In this document: in pieces, positions 14,001 through 26,678 of the stretch
Layout of the letters: each line of letters starts with the position of its first letter
Position numbering within the stretch: the stretch's first letter is position 1
Assembly (NCBI GenBank): GCA_036674765.1
Contig: JARVKI010000004.1
Coordinates: forward strand, 620,001-684,000
Source of the DNA: Seiridium cupressi
Taxonomy: Eukaryota; Ascomycota; Sordariomycetes; Amphisphaeriales; Sporocadaceae
Length of the DNA: 64,000 bases
Direction of reading: 5' to 3'
Translations under genes and position numbers: made by a program
Notes under the pieces: model-generated
The model's database searches: none
What the model saw: only the letters and a program-made list of their open reading frames with translations
What the model was told of the DNA's origin: nothing

Positions 14001-17000
14001 GAATGCAATCACATAGCCGGTTTTTGCTTTTGTCCTCTATCGGATGTTGGGAGGGACTGTAAACTGGTAGCCCAAAATTGGCCAGTATCCTTCTGTTTTG
14101 AAAGCACGTCGAGTATAGCATGGCCTTTCTTTACCATTGAATATAATCAAAAATCCACATAAGACAATGGACATCATCAAGTATGTCGATAATACTTCAT
14201 TAAGAGGTTGAAGACTGACTTTCACCTATTCGACAAATCAGTGCGATTCGCATTGTCATACTCAGCTGATGAGTGCCATTAGTTCGTACGAGTGCGGACA
14301 AGATCACATATTTCCTCTCCCGTAGTGTTTCAACGCCTCTAAAAGCCCAAAAGATTATCAGGAGCAACACAACGCACGTGCTAAGACACCAATCCATTGA
14401 AGCATATCGTGGCCAGGAAGTGCAGTTGGTATTGTGTATACTACCTGGATATAGCTGGACCATGCCGTCCTGGCACCGCTGCCCGGCGATTGGCCGTTAC
14501 ATCATTGAGCGAGCATCAATGGTGCTGATTCGAATCTCAGTCCAAGTATTATTTCGCATGATTGAAAATCTAGTAGTAGCAATATGGAAAGACTCATGAG
14601 CATGAAAAATCCTGGAATATCCGACCTACAGGCACTTGTATCAAACACGAAGCCGCCTTCGTTCCAAATTGTGGTCGTAGTCAACTTCAATGGACCTCGT
14701 GCAATATTGTGCGGACCCCGTTCGAAACCAACTCACCATAGGCTTATGTTTCTTCATGAGATCCCCAAGCTGCGCTGGCGGCCCTTAGTGTTACCAGGTC
14801 ATATGCATCATGAATAATGCTCCCAGCAGCGCAATCGCGTATGAGGTCCAACATCGGTAGGACTTTGCAGCTATTAATAACATCGGTTCGGAAGCTGATG
14901 GATTTGCCATTGACACCAACACAGCAGTCCCGCTGGCTTAGTGTCGCAGCTATACTACTCTTTGAATTTGTGTATTGATGTTTGCGTATATTATGGTTGA
15001 GGGAGTTAGGGCACGACTTCTCAAAATTTGATGAATATAATGTACAGCAGGAGAATAGCCCGGCCTTGTGAAACAGCGTCCAGGACTTCGTAGGTCGACA
15101 AAATCAGTGACCATCGGCAGTTGAGCTTCATTAGTTGAGTGGTCGGTAATGTAGAAGAACATGTCAACAATACTATACGAGGAACCTTTGCCGAATCCTT
15201 CGAGCAATTGAAGGTCATTGAATGCAACATCCGATACATCATAGACATATGAATATAATTATCATGGGTCGAAGTTACTTGCTCAGGTCTTTCCCATACC
15301 TCTCGCTTCGACAATTGTGCTAGTACTACAGTCAACCCGTTTATAACGATCGTTGCCAATGTGCAACTCTCAATGTGGCACTGATATCCCAACTAAGAGC
15401 TGGGGCTCTCCAACATAGTCATCATATCGTTAAAATAATCGTGAATATTCACCGTCGAACTTATACTAATTGTGATGTGACTTGCAGCGCTCCTGAAGGT
15501 TTTTGGGCCAAGCGACATCAATCAGCGATAACAACAGTTGTCGAAAATGCAGAGAATCATTCCTTTACCTAAAATGAGAAGGCTACAGTGAGAAAACCTT
15601 GAATTGCGTTTATAAGTGATGTCTTTCGAACATTGTACTAACACAATTAAAACACTTTATTATCTATCAGGTGGCTACTCAAACTTCGCCTTGGAGAGGA
15701 TTAAAACTCGTCTCAATAAACTCAAATGTATAGGATGAGAGTACTTATGCAATATTAGCAATATCGGAAGCTCTCTGGTGCTCTTCGGTCTTCCGAGCGA
15801 GATGATAGTAAAGAGTTTGGTGGTCGCTTATGCCCCTGCATATCGAGCCTCTCTTCAAGAAATCATGAAACCCTTTCAGTATCACATGTCAATTCCTCTT
15901 ATCTGCAAGGTGTATTTCAATACTCTAGTCCATTGGTATTCGGCCATAGCAAGCAGGCTACCCACGGCAGCAGCGGACCTGCAACCCACAGATGCTTGTC
16001 TGAAAAGCGATTGAGGATCATCTCTAGTCGTTTGAACGGCTGCGTCACTTCGTTCGATCAGAGTTATTGTGGTAACGACTGAACGATCTTCCGCGTTACC
16101 GTCGCCGCTGAAATCTCGTCAAGTGTAGCCGAAGTATACGTCAGCATGGATGTAATGAAGTTGTTGCGAGGTGAATATCTAACTTGCTCTCCATCGAATT
16201 TCGGAGCATATCATTCTCCAAAAATCTTGACCTCTGGTCCCATCTCATTTAGAGCAGCCCTATGTCAGTAACGCCTGCGCGCGGCAACAATGACATTTCA
16301 CCGTTTTCCACCACCAAGGCTAGCAGGTAAGTGTTACTTTTCTCTGCTCATTCAGATATGGCCCAGAGTAAGAAGAGTTGCGACGCTGTCTACCCTGACA
16401 TCCGCAGCAAGAAAGCACCACTTCCTACTTTTGCCTGGATAGGTATCGTCTCTGTATAGCTGCTAATAGTGTGCTCAATTATGCTGCTGGGTAAGGAAAC
16501 GAAAGATTGAGGCGTCCAACTCAGAGTTATAGACGATGGAAGGCACGATATCGTTGAGCTTAGTTCAAAGTACGAAATTATGTAGAGATCATGATCCTCC
16601 GCATGGAAATGTAGAATCAAGAAATTAGACCCTATGCCAACTGAAGCACGTCAATAAACGTCACAGAAATGCATCAATAAATCCTACTACAGTCTTAGTG
16701 GAAAGATATGAGAGAACATACATTATAAACGCTTCACTGGACCCCCTTCTACCCATTTAGATGTTTTTTCCGTGCGAATTTTATTTTGTTTTTCGGTATA
16801 CAAGGATTTTGCCCAACGCTTCCGACTTCTTACTTTGCTTTTCTCTTTCTTTTCAGCACTTTTTGCTGGATGATCTATCCGGTAAGGAATAGTATTATTG
16901 AAAAATCCCTCAACATGTCTGAAATGGTAGCCCTATCATTAATTTTATATTTGCAGGACTTCTGAAATAACGCCTAAGTATCACCACACATATACTAATA

Positions 17001-20000
17001 AATTGTGTTATTGATCGTAGCCAACAGCTGTTCTGTACAGACCATTCACGGTATGAGTGGAGACAAGAACATCGATGGCCAAAAGAATTAAAATAAAATA
17101 AGGTTAGAGAAAACGACCAGAGCTAACCTGGGAAGTCAATTAATGCTCACATCGACTTAGTACCTAGCGTATACCCTTCGAGATATCCACAAATGAAGTC
17201 GAGCAATTGAATTTGAAGAATAAAGGGATTATTTCTCGGTGAGTCGACATGCTTACAATACCACGATTTTCAACTTTGATTCTTCGACGTGTAATTTGAA
17301 GCTGAGTTTCGGGTCTCGAATTGGAATAATAATAAGATAGCGGTTTCGATTATGAGGTTCTGGCTAGATGAACCTAGTATCGGTTGATATGGTTGTTATA
17401 ATTTGAGAGCGCCTCGCGCCTTTTTTGTTGGCAAAAGTGATCTTGTAGAGTGAGGGAGAATCTTGGAAGAACAAACGAGCAAACTTTTCCTGGGGGAGGG
17501 GATCGGGGAAAGCCATAAACTATCCACTACTACTAAGAGGTTGATACTTTGACAATGAATCTGTCCTGGGAATCACTCCGTGTTTATGGGATCATGTCCT
17601 TCGACGTTCCACTTCTGTGAGCCCCATTATTTGTAGCCAATAGGATAACATGATGGGTCATGCGTGCAGCTCAAGAAGCGCTGGGTTACAAGCCCTCGAT
17701 AACGTTTGATAACTCCAAAATATCGGAGATACTGAAGAGCACTACCCTGCAATTGTATATCTCAGCTCTAACCGTACCATTTCAGCATCGATGATTGAGA
17801 AGTATCAGTCAAGATCATGAAGTAGAGCGTCGCTTTCAGCTGCTCACAGCTGGCGGACTTCAACGCCGATTGCTGATTCCTCTTTCGTTGGCCACTAGAC
17901 TAGGTCAAGCACAAGATCTGATCTCTACGTGTATTTATGTAACTCATCGGTTATTGCCATAACAAGAAATGTGCACTCTGCCTTGCTTGAATCCAGACTT
18001 CCTGGGCGGTTGAGCATTGAGTGAACGGTACGCCCCTACGACTGACATCCCCAATGCCTGTCAGGCTATCACCAGAGTAGGACAAATTGCTGCAAATCAC
18101 ATGCAATGTCATGGTAGCCATTCAATATTGGTTTCTCTAGTAACGATTCAACTTTTACGCCTACACTGGAGTTAGGACGAACCCGAACAGCCCGTAGAGC
18201 ACGTAAGCATGATATCTGCAGAGCGGCCTCCGATGTAGGAATACAGCCTCTCAAAGGTTTGCTAGATATGCATTATGCAGTGATTTGAGGCCTGAGGAAT
18301 GTGTTACGTAGCAAAAAGGGGTCTGCGGCCATGCGCAAAACCAATCGGATCGTCCATTTGCTTTGAGGCGAGTCTATTGTGCAATATGCTGAGATAATAA
18401 GCAAGAGTCTTTGGATTAAGAGTTTGAGTTGCAGAAAAAGCAACGCGGATAAATGAGTGGGCACAAGTAGGCGGTCGCAGCGGCGATTATCCGAACTCGT
18501 CAGTTCGTGTCATCCTGATTGTTCGTTTGGCACTTGCATCATGAGAACATGTAGATAAGGAACCAAGCTCAGAGAGGGTGGCTTCTCAAATGCTCCCAGT
18601 GGCGTGACAATCGCGAGGTATTTCAGGTGGCATTCGACCGTGAGCCCCGCTCTGGGTGCGAGGCAGTGGACTGCTGTTACACCCGAGATACTCCCAAGTG
18701 GGCTCAAACAACACATCCATTAGAAGAATGGAGGGTCCAGATCTCATCCATCTAAACCACGGCAGTAGGAATGACTTGGCTTTTGGATCCCGAATGGGCG
18801 ACATGGTCGAGCCTTCTCAGCGATTATGGCGTTGCGTGTCTGGGTGCAGTGGTCAATGGCGAGGAAGCGCACAAGGCATCTGGGACAATCTCATACACGT
18901 CAAAGACTGGAGACGATTGGGAATGCCGCCAGGCATCTCATAATCATAATGCGTGGTGTCCCTGATGCTGGCGACCAAGCTGCGAATGGCGGACCGCGTG
19001 GATGCAGAGCTTGAGGGGCAGTTGGAGCAAAACCGGTGATATCTTCACCCGTCCTTTCACCGTCAGGCTGCTTGATACAAATCGAAGCTAAAGTTGGCCG
19101 GCCAAGGGAGATTTGCTGAGTTGTAAGGTGTGAATAAAGGGAGCCCCGATGCTCGCCTCTATCTGACGAAGGTACGGTGTGCGGTGGCTTGAATGATGCC
19201 CGATTGCCGAGTCACGGTCGCAGTCCCTTGATCCTCCACCCCAAGTGGCAGCAGGACTCTGGCAATTCCAAGGGTTGTGCCCAGAAGAGAAATGGTGATT
19301 GATTCCCCGGCCAATCTTCATAGCTTGTTCTGAATACATTTACTGGGGGGATCTAGATGCGTGAGTATCATTAGACACGACGGGCATGCTTAGCGGCAAC
19401 TCGCGCACAGCGGATATTCGCCTTCCATATGCTTGAGTCGTAGTTGCCAGCCCGAGACTTTGGAAACTCTCAAGTCATAATGAAAGGATTCGACGGCTCA
19501 CTCAAGCCAGGTCCGAAATATTTTCACGGCCAATTGGTGTTGTTTTGGTGGTGGGCAGTGCATTGCTCGGCAGATTCAAGACGCGACACAAGACCAAAAC
19601 AAGTCGCGTCTACCACCTTGCCCACTTGCGACAACAAGAGGCACAAGGGGCAAAAAAGAAAAAGCCAAAATAGTAGATGTAGATGTTGACCATTACTAGT
19701 GATCGGGGAAACGGGTTGACGAGTTCGTATGGCGCAGAAACGGATGGGGTGTGAAAAGGATGTGCCAAATGTGCGGATAGCTTCATGTTGTGAAGGGGAG
19801 GGGCAGAATGCCGAGCGCGTTGATATCGCTGATTGCGGAAGCTAAGACGAGGGAGTTGTGTGACGTGGCTAGTTCCAAATGCATGGCGAAGCGATGAAGC
19901 AAAAGGATTAAATAATCAAAGGCATGACAACCGGGGTTGGTGAGCGACCACGTTGGATGCGACGGGTAGTCTCGCAAGACGGGAATGCACGAAATGCGGC

Positions 20001-20785
20001 GATATCACGAATATGGGGCTCAAGCTCGGTAGTGGTTTTGATACTGGACCGAGACGAAGCGCGCAATCAGCCTTGCCCCATGAGATGGCAAGACTAAGCG
20101 CACTATTTTTAAAAGAATCAATGACTCGATCGAGCAACGGGCCACTCGGTGTGGGAGGCAAGGAAGAAAAGAGAGAAGGAGGGAACGGGAGAATGGCAGC
20201 TGATCCGGGGGGTGATCGAGGCGTTGGGTGAGGGTTCGGAGCAGGAGGAGGCATGTCAGAGTATTCGGTCTCCCGGCCTCTGCCAACTCAAAATCATGCA
20301 CCACGAGCTTAAAACGTGAGATAGCTCGGGCCAATCAGAAAATTCAAAACCGGCCCACACTGCCCATTTGCGCAAAAACGAGCCAAGGGATCACAGATTG
20401 GGAAATCAACGGGCATCCAGACACTTTTCGCTGGCAGAGCTGGTGCGGTTGAGGCTGTGGCAGTCGGACAGAGACGAGCCAGCGCAGAGCGGCTAAACCA
20501 GGAGAGGGCAAAGCCGTGGCGTTTTAGCAGCAACTGACCACTCACGTATTGTAGATTTGGCCGATTTAAGCGAATTTCCATACATTACAATGCAAGATCG
20601 GTAGCGTATGGGCCCGCGCTGTGGCAGAGTGTGGAGGGGGAGAGAATTGGCAGCTCTAGGTCAGATCAATGATCGCACCTGCGTCTCGACCCCTGCAACT
20701 CGGGCCACTGGAGCACACGCACCCGCCCGCTTTTGGCACAATCAGTAACTCCAAATCAGTCGCAGTGCCAGACCCCCCGCTCTAG
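11091..20785. other. Long gene-free stretch, partly AT-rich
   Basis: I found no supportable gene in 9.7 kb. The first 2.7 kb and the last 2.3 kb have the moderate composition of the left arm. The middle, about 13.8-18.4 kb, is visibly richer in A and T and in TpA dinucleotides, with open frames of roughly 120 residues at most and no transposase or polymerase motif that I could read. A GA-rich microsatellite lies near 13515-13542. The final bases before 20786 are the upstream region of histone H1. Confidence 0.55.
13800..18400. other. AT-rich island, possible degenerate transposon remnant
   Basis: Many 60-base lines here have roughly 30-42% G+C by eye, against about 50% or more on either side, and TA steps are frequent. 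This composition is what repeat-induced point mutation leaves in Pezizomycotina transposons. I cannot name an element, find terminal repeats or read a transposon protein, so the RIP explanation is an inference. Confidence 0.4.
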
Positions 20786-20793
20786 TATATAAA
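20786..20793 (+). promoter_or_regulatory. TATA box of histone H1
   Basis: A canonical TATATAAA lies about 200 bases before the H1 start codon. A CT/CA-rich leader follows. Confidence 0.65.
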
Positions 20794-20993
20794 CACTTGA
20801 CCACTCTGCCCTCGCGTCCCGACCGAGACCCTCCGCCTCTGATTCATTCCATCCGCACAATTCTGCATCCCGACGACGCGACTGAATTCGTCCGTACTCA
20901 ATCATCGGCTTCTCAATCAATCGAATCTAATATTCTTCGACACTTTCTCAAATCAACTACCGCGTTTTTCGCCTCTAAACCAAAACAGTCGCA

Positions 20994-22013
20994 ATGGCAC
21001 CCAAGAAGGACACCACCGCCACCAAGGCCAAGAGCAACCATGCTTCTTACCAAGTACGTGCCCCCCGCTGATGAATGCCGGGCATTCTGAGAAACGCGTT
21101 CAATGCTAACATGCTGCAGGATATGATCACATATGGTATCACTACTGTAATTCTTCCTCTCCTGGCTTCTGGCGCATCGAGCCCCATCCCATGTTGGCTG
21201 CCGGGTTCAGGTTTGGGCGGCATGCACCCACCAGGTGCAACTGCTGCCTAGACACCAACCCTCACCACATGACCTGTCCCCTCTTGAGAATAGCTTAACT
21301 AACACTTCTCAATCATGTAGCTCAAAGAGCGCAACGGTTCCAGGTTAGTCAATCATCTCATAGCATCTCGTGCTGCAGTGCACCCACCCTGCTGTCGCAC
21401 AAGATCTTACCACTCGAGCCTATTGCTGATTCTGCCCATAGCCGTCAAGCCCTGAAGAAGTTCGTCAAGGCAAACAACGCCATTACTGTCTCCGATAACA
21501 TGTTCGACTCCCTGTTCAACAAGGCTTTGAAGTCTGGTGTTGAGAAGGGTGTCTTTGAGCAGCCCAAGGGTGAGTTGCCACCCGATCAAGCCGGCCTATC
21601 AGGCATAGCACTAACATAGAATAGGTCCTTCAGGTCCCGTCAAGTTGTCCAAGAAGTCCAAGGAGACCAAGCCCGCTGCTAAGGAGGGTGAGAAGCCCGC
21701 CGCTAAGAAGGCTGCTGCGCCAAAGAAGGAGACTACCACCACCAAGAAGGCAGCACCCAAGAAGGCTGCCGCTAAGAAGGAGACAGACGAGAAGAAGCCA
21801 GCTGTTAAGAAGGCCGCCGCTCCCAAGAAGGCTGCTGCTCCTAAGAAGGCCGCCGTCAAGAAGGAGGAGAAGCCTGCCGCCGCCGCCAAGACAAAGACTG
21901 GCCGTGTGACCAAGACCAAGGCTCCTGCTACCAAGAAGGCACCGGCGAAGAAGGCTGCCCCCAAGAAGGCAGCACCAAAGAAGGAGGCTGCCAAGGCTGA
22001 TGCTTCAGCATGA
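20994..22013 (+). CDS. Histone H1 (linker histone), five exons
   Basis: Exons are 20994-21053, 21120-21146, 21321-21343, 21442-21569 and 21625-22013, with GT-AG introns; the spliced product is 208 residues. The linker-histone globular domain spans about residues 16-90. It reads through the HASYQDMI block, [20 protein letters not shown] (built from three exons) and an [19 protein letters not shown] block. The tail is the usual Lys/Ala/Pro-rich C-terminus encoded by the last exon. The protein binds linker DNA at the nucleosome and compacts chromatin. Exons 2 and 3 are only 27 and 23 bases, so the gene is easily mis-modelled as the last exon alone. A TATA box lies about 200 bases upstream. Most fungi have one H1 gene. 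Confidence 0.95.
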
Positions 22014-23788
22014 GTTGCTACCTGATTTGATTTTGCTTTCTTCGCGTGTGTATCTGGTTTGGCGGTCTACCGGCGTTCAGGGATACGGTACAAAGATGCG
22101 TCCGTGTTTTGCTCATCAAGCGGAGGTCTTAAGTCATTTTTTGGAATTTGGAGGAAAGGCAAGGTCGAAATAACTGTTCGAAATCGGACGCGCCGTGTTG
22201 CACCTGAAAGCGAGTTGGCTGAAGGGCGCACTGACAGCCTCACGCACTTTTGGTGGATCATCCTATCCACTTGTACAGCCGGACAAGCAATCTGTCAGAT
22301 GTACAAAGTCGAGGGTCCAGAGGTGCATCTGTTTTTACCGAGGCGTGGCTAGGGATCATTGACGATGTGACGAGATAACCTCTGTAATATACCATTGGGA
22401 AGGGTTTGAAACGTTCTAAACTTGTTTTTCCTCAAATATGCGTCTGTGATTGTGGTGATTATCTTTCCTGACAGGCTCCATGCAGTTTATGCCTCAACGA
22501 ACCTGTGCAATGACGCGTCGCAGCTGGCGTGTTTACATTTGTCCCGAAACGGTAGCACATTGAACCCGCCGAGACCCTATCGTCACTGATAAGGGGTGTC
22601 ACGTGGCCAATGAACGAAAGTGGGACCGAGCATTACTAGGTTATGTAGGGATCTTCGGGCAACTTTCTTCCAAATGCTCATGGTTTCATGGTCGCTCTGT
22701 ACCTCTTCAAAGAGCCATCATCACTTATTCAAGCTCAATGGAAATATGCTCAACCTAGTTGGACATTTAAAGCTTCTATTCTCGATGCAACAACAGCGTT
22801 CTTTGGAGGGATCCTGCATCTAAGCTGATGCCGACTACGATCGCTATAATTCAAAGCCTAAAGTCGCGACATGTATTGAATCAAACCACGGAGTTGCAAG
22901 TGCCTGGCATCTAAACTAGTCCAGCCAAGGCTGTAATGCATTGCTTATTCACGGGCCGTTTCGTCATCCGGCAGAATGCCCTTGTTTTGAAACGCTGCAC
23001 ACGTGTTATGCTGTTGCGATTGACCTTGAAGTGGACCCGAACCGCTCAGAGAGAAACACGACGGACAACACGCAGCCAGCATACGAGCGGTGGTTATTGA
23101 TTCGTTGAGACTCGCTGCTAGTGTGCCTGATCGCCTATGCCCAAAAGTATACTCTCTTTTTAATCGACTAACTAGACGAAGCTTGAGCTGTCAACAGTCC
23201 GGACCACAACTAGAGTGCATCCCCATCAAAAGCTTGTGGCTGTCCCGTTATACTTCAAAGCTGTTCACGTCTCCGAGTTGACCGCGCAAACTTAAAGCGT
23301 TCAGCGGCTTGGCTGGCCCTTGAGTGCACCCATGCACTGCCAAATAGCCGGGGGCGCGTGTGCTGGCCCGTGCACCTGAAACGTGACAAGATATGCCACT
23401 TCGAAATGGTCCGGGTTTACTGTTCCAGAGCACAACCTGGAGATTTTGTACAGCTGCTGGGCACGTCTTCTATAATCGAGGGGAAAGGTCTCGTTCGGGG
23501 GACAGATATGCCGGCGTCGGATGGAGCATCTGCACGAGGAATGCCGATTCGCCATGGCTTACCAGGCCCCCCGTTTGAGCCGCAGCCAAGTATGCTGCCG
23601 CCGGTTGTTCCGACACTCTTACCACGCCGTTGGAACTTATCGCATTGGATGGAGGGGGGGCGTCGGCCAACTTCACTTCCGGCCTGTCATCCCAACTCCC
23701 AGGCACACCACTCAGTTTCCGCAATGGCTCTGATATAGCAGCAATTGGATAGCTATAATACATCGCTCTTCTCCCCCATCCCTTCACC
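22014..23788. other. Intergenic region between histone H1 and the proline-rich gene
   Basis: This holds the H1 3' flank and the promoter of the next gene, with a TATA-like CTATAATA near 23752. I see no conserved reading frame or RNA gene. Confidence 0.5.
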
Positions 23789-25744
23789 ATGCCAGCCACC
23801 GATTCAGGCTTCGGTTCAAACAATCCCTTTCGTCGAAATCCCGCTGGAGACCCCTCGTCAGCAGCGATACCGACGGGCGGGTCCGCTGCCCCTAGCACAA
23901 GCTTCCTCGACGCTGCACCGCCGTTGACGTCAACCCCGCGGCCGCCGCCCCCGTTCACGACATTCAGGACTGCTGCCGCAGGCGAGGAAGACGGCGACGC
24001 GAGACGGGAGGAAACGATCCAGATCAAGCCGAAGAAGATCGTAAAGAAGGTGCGGGTGCAGTCGCCGCCCCCCTCATCACCCGAAGACTCTACGCCTGTC
24101 CGGGGCTACCCGTCCAATGACTACAGTGATGACAGTAGCAGCAGCGATTCCCACGAGGATGTGGAACAGATCGACCCTTTCAATATCGGTCCACCTCCGC
24201 CGGAGCCGACTGTCATAGATGGCGAGCCTCCCCTTCCACTTCCACCACCGAACCCTTTCTCGAAGACGCTGCAGGACTTGGAACAGAATACCCAGGATCT
24301 GGACGGCCAGACAGATGCCGGGGCTAAGGGCGCACTGGACGTGGACTCTTTCAAAAGACTACTGTTGACAGGTTATGCCAACATACCAGGACCCGGTGCC
24401 CAAGGGGCAGTTGGACCAAACTTGGGTTCCCAGCCTGCCACGGCCCATGATGGCGCGAGTAACACGGATGCCAGCTCCATCTCTCGACGGTCCATATTCG
24501 ACGCCATTCAGGAGACCCCGCGCACTTCACATGAGATATCGGAACCAGAGGAAGCAACCATAGCTCCTTCTTCGCCCTTGTCGAACGTACAGCCGGCATC
24601 TGGTCGCAAGCCCCCTCCACCCCCGAGCTCTAGACATGGGAAGCTTATTAAGATTGAGCTCGGAGCTGACGGCAAGAAGAACAAAGGCCCGCCGCCGGCC
24701 ATCTCAGTCGATACCTCTTCGCCTGTCCTCACACCAAACCGGAAGTCAAGCACGCATTCTCTCTCGCAATCTTCGCCGCCTTCGAGTTCCGATATCAATA
24801 AGCCGCTACCTTTGCCCCCGACACGGACTCTGGGAGAAGAAGATGTAGACTCACCCTTCGATCGAGAGGCGGCCGGAAAGCTTCCAGAGTCCTTTGCAGC
24901 TCTCACAACAAGCCCTCGACCACCCACCCCTCCAAGTACGACAGGACGTCCACGTTCGGAATCACAGACCAGCACCCTGACAACGTCTAGCGCGCATAGA
25001 AAACCTGCTCCACCACCTCGGCGTCATGGACACGGACGAACCGAAAGCAAACCGCCTTCCATACTCTCGGACAAGGCTGAAGAGGACCCGCCTCGGAGCT
25101 CACTCGAGTCGAACCGGTCGCGTGCCGATAGTCTGCGTGTAAATGTCAGCTCGGACAGGACTCTATCTGCCCCGGCACCACCACCACCCAGGCGACCTAA
25201 CCATGCACGGCAAGGGAGCTCGTTCGCGAGTCCCACCGCAGCAAGCTTTAGCCATGTTTCTAGTCCCGGGACAAGCGACGAAAGCCGTTCGCCCGGAGTA
25301 GTTGGTCTAAATCCAATGGAGCACCATAATCTAGGTGCTATGGCTACGGTGACACACAGCAGGGACGGGCTACCCAAGCTATCGCCTCCACCACCGCCAC
25401 CAAAGCGACATTCAAGTATAAGGAGGCCTTCTAGTGCCCACAGCACCGACGCCGGGTCAATCCGGCGTGTTAGTCGAGAAAAGGATGGAGGTGCACCGCC
25501 CCCTCCCCCACCGCCAAGGGCGAGAGGGAATAGCAAGGCGAATCCAGCTTCTGGCGAAGTGCACACTGCGCCTGGGCGAACAGGGACAGGAAGTGCGGTG
25601 AATACAGTGGATGAGGAGCCCATGGTCACAACAAACCTTGGATCCAACGCAGCCGAACCTGTCGGGGGAGACGATATCATGGAGCAGCTCAAAGCGCTAC
25701 AGCAAGAGGTCGAGGCAGCAAGGAAAGCCTCGGGCAGTGGTTGA
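23789..25744 (+). CDS. Proline-rich protein, probable cytoskeletal/endocytic adaptor
   Basis: A 651-residue single-exon protein that is mostly disordered. It opens with an NPFRRN segment and has an acidic serine patch near residues 110-125. At about residues 188-196 is the compact block DVDSFKRLLLTGY, which I believe is conserved in a family of fungal proteins of unknown function. Many polyproline runs (PPPPP to PPPPPPP) follow, especially at about residues 270-280, 450-460, 530-540 and 570-580, flanked by basic residues in the way SH3 and WW ligands are. The last 25 residues form a short predicted coiled coil (MEQLKALQQEVEAARKA). Such architecture suits actin-patch or endocytosis adaptors, but no catalytic or named domain is visible, so the function is inferred from composition alone. 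Confidence 0.8.
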   Translation: MPATDSGFGSNNPFRRNPAGDPSSAAIPTGGSAAPSTSFLDAAPPLTSTPRPPPPFTTFRTAAAGEEDGDARREETIQIKPKKIVKKVRVQSPPPSSPEDSTPVRGYPSNDYSDDSSSSDSHEDVEQIDPFNIGPPPPEPTVIDGEPPLPLPPPNPFSKTLQDLEQNTQDLDGQTDAGAKGALDVDSFKRLLLTGYANIPGPGAQGAVGPNLGSQPATAHDGASNTDASSISRRSIFDAIQETPRTSHEISEPEEATIAPSSPLSNVQPASGRKPPPPPSSRHGKLIKIELGADGKKNKGPPPAISVDTSSPVLTPNRKSSTHSLSQSSPPSSSDINKPLPLPPTRTLGEEDVDSPFDREAAGKLPESFAALTTSPRPPTPPSTTGRPRSESQTSTLTTSSAHRKPAPPPRRHGHGRTESKPPSILSDKAEEDPPRSSLESNRSRADSLRVNVSSDRTLSAPAPPPPRRPNHARQGSSFASPTAASFSHVSSPGTSDESRSPGVVGLNPMEHHNLGAMATVTHSRDGLPKLSPPPPPPKRHSSIRRPSSAHSTDAGSIRRVSREKDGGAPPPPPPPRARGNSKANPASGEVHTAPGRTGTGSAVNTVDEEPMVTTNLGSNAAEPVGGDDIMEQLKALQQEVEAARKASGSG

Positions 25745-26678
25745 GCAGTCAGTGACCGAATTGGTTAACAAGAATCATCTTACCAAAGTAGTTAGTGTAA
25801 TACGAAGAAGCTGGTCACTAGTCGGATCATGCGAATACAGTACGGAAAGCAGCATGATCTGATATACCAAGCCGTATGCATAAATAGCCTGCAGCTTAGG
25901 ATACGTGTGAGGTAAGATCATACAGCATATCAGGGTCGCAAACCGTATTTTGGATATACAATCTTTGGAGAACCAAGAAGAAATGGTTAACCTAGGGATG
26001 TGTACATTAATGAGTAATATTATTCTGGTGGCAGTCTCACTTGAAATGACACGCAATGAAAATATCACGAGCTAATTCAATGAATAGATGGGATCCAATA
26101 GTCCCGAGTCCCTTCGACGAGGAACGAATGCGGATACCGCAATGTAGTTACGCATGCCTAGTGGTTTGTGAGTGATTACCGACTTACTATGCACGACATA
26201 CAACTGTAATTGCTGCGAGGCATTCATGCGCCGACAGCGTCGGCGACGACACAATGGGGTGAGATTGTGTTTTCAAAATTCCTTCTATTTGACTTTTGCT
26301 AGCTGCAAAATCCCTGGCGCCAAATTCCGCCAACATTGAAGACCAAAACAAGCCCATCACGCAACCCCCGCGCACTTGGTAACACATCATTGCCATCAGC
26401 CTCGATGTCAAGCTTGTGGCGGACCACTCAGATGTGCTATTCCCTGGTTGCAGAACCTATACCACCTCGCGAAACCCAACCTTATAGGGTCTTTGTACCT
26501 GGATGCTTTTATGGCCTAGGTGGGCTGCCCGCTGATCTTGCTTCATGATCCATTGCCTATTGACCATTTTCGTTCATTCTCGTCGCCGAAGTCCGTCCAT
26601 TAGCTATGAGTCAAGCCACCAATTTGCTGCCAGATAAAAGTGACTGGTCCTCTCCATCTTTGGGTCCAAGTTTTTGGC
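25745..26678. other. Intergenic region, no feature seen
   Basis: This stretch is moderately AT-rich just after the proline-rich gene. No supportable gene, RNA or repeat was found. Confidence 0.5.

Noticed and set aside
14500..14560. TTCGAATC segment resembling a tRNA T-loop
   Set aside because: The flanking bases do not make a five-pair T stem, and no acceptor, D or anticodon arms could be paired.
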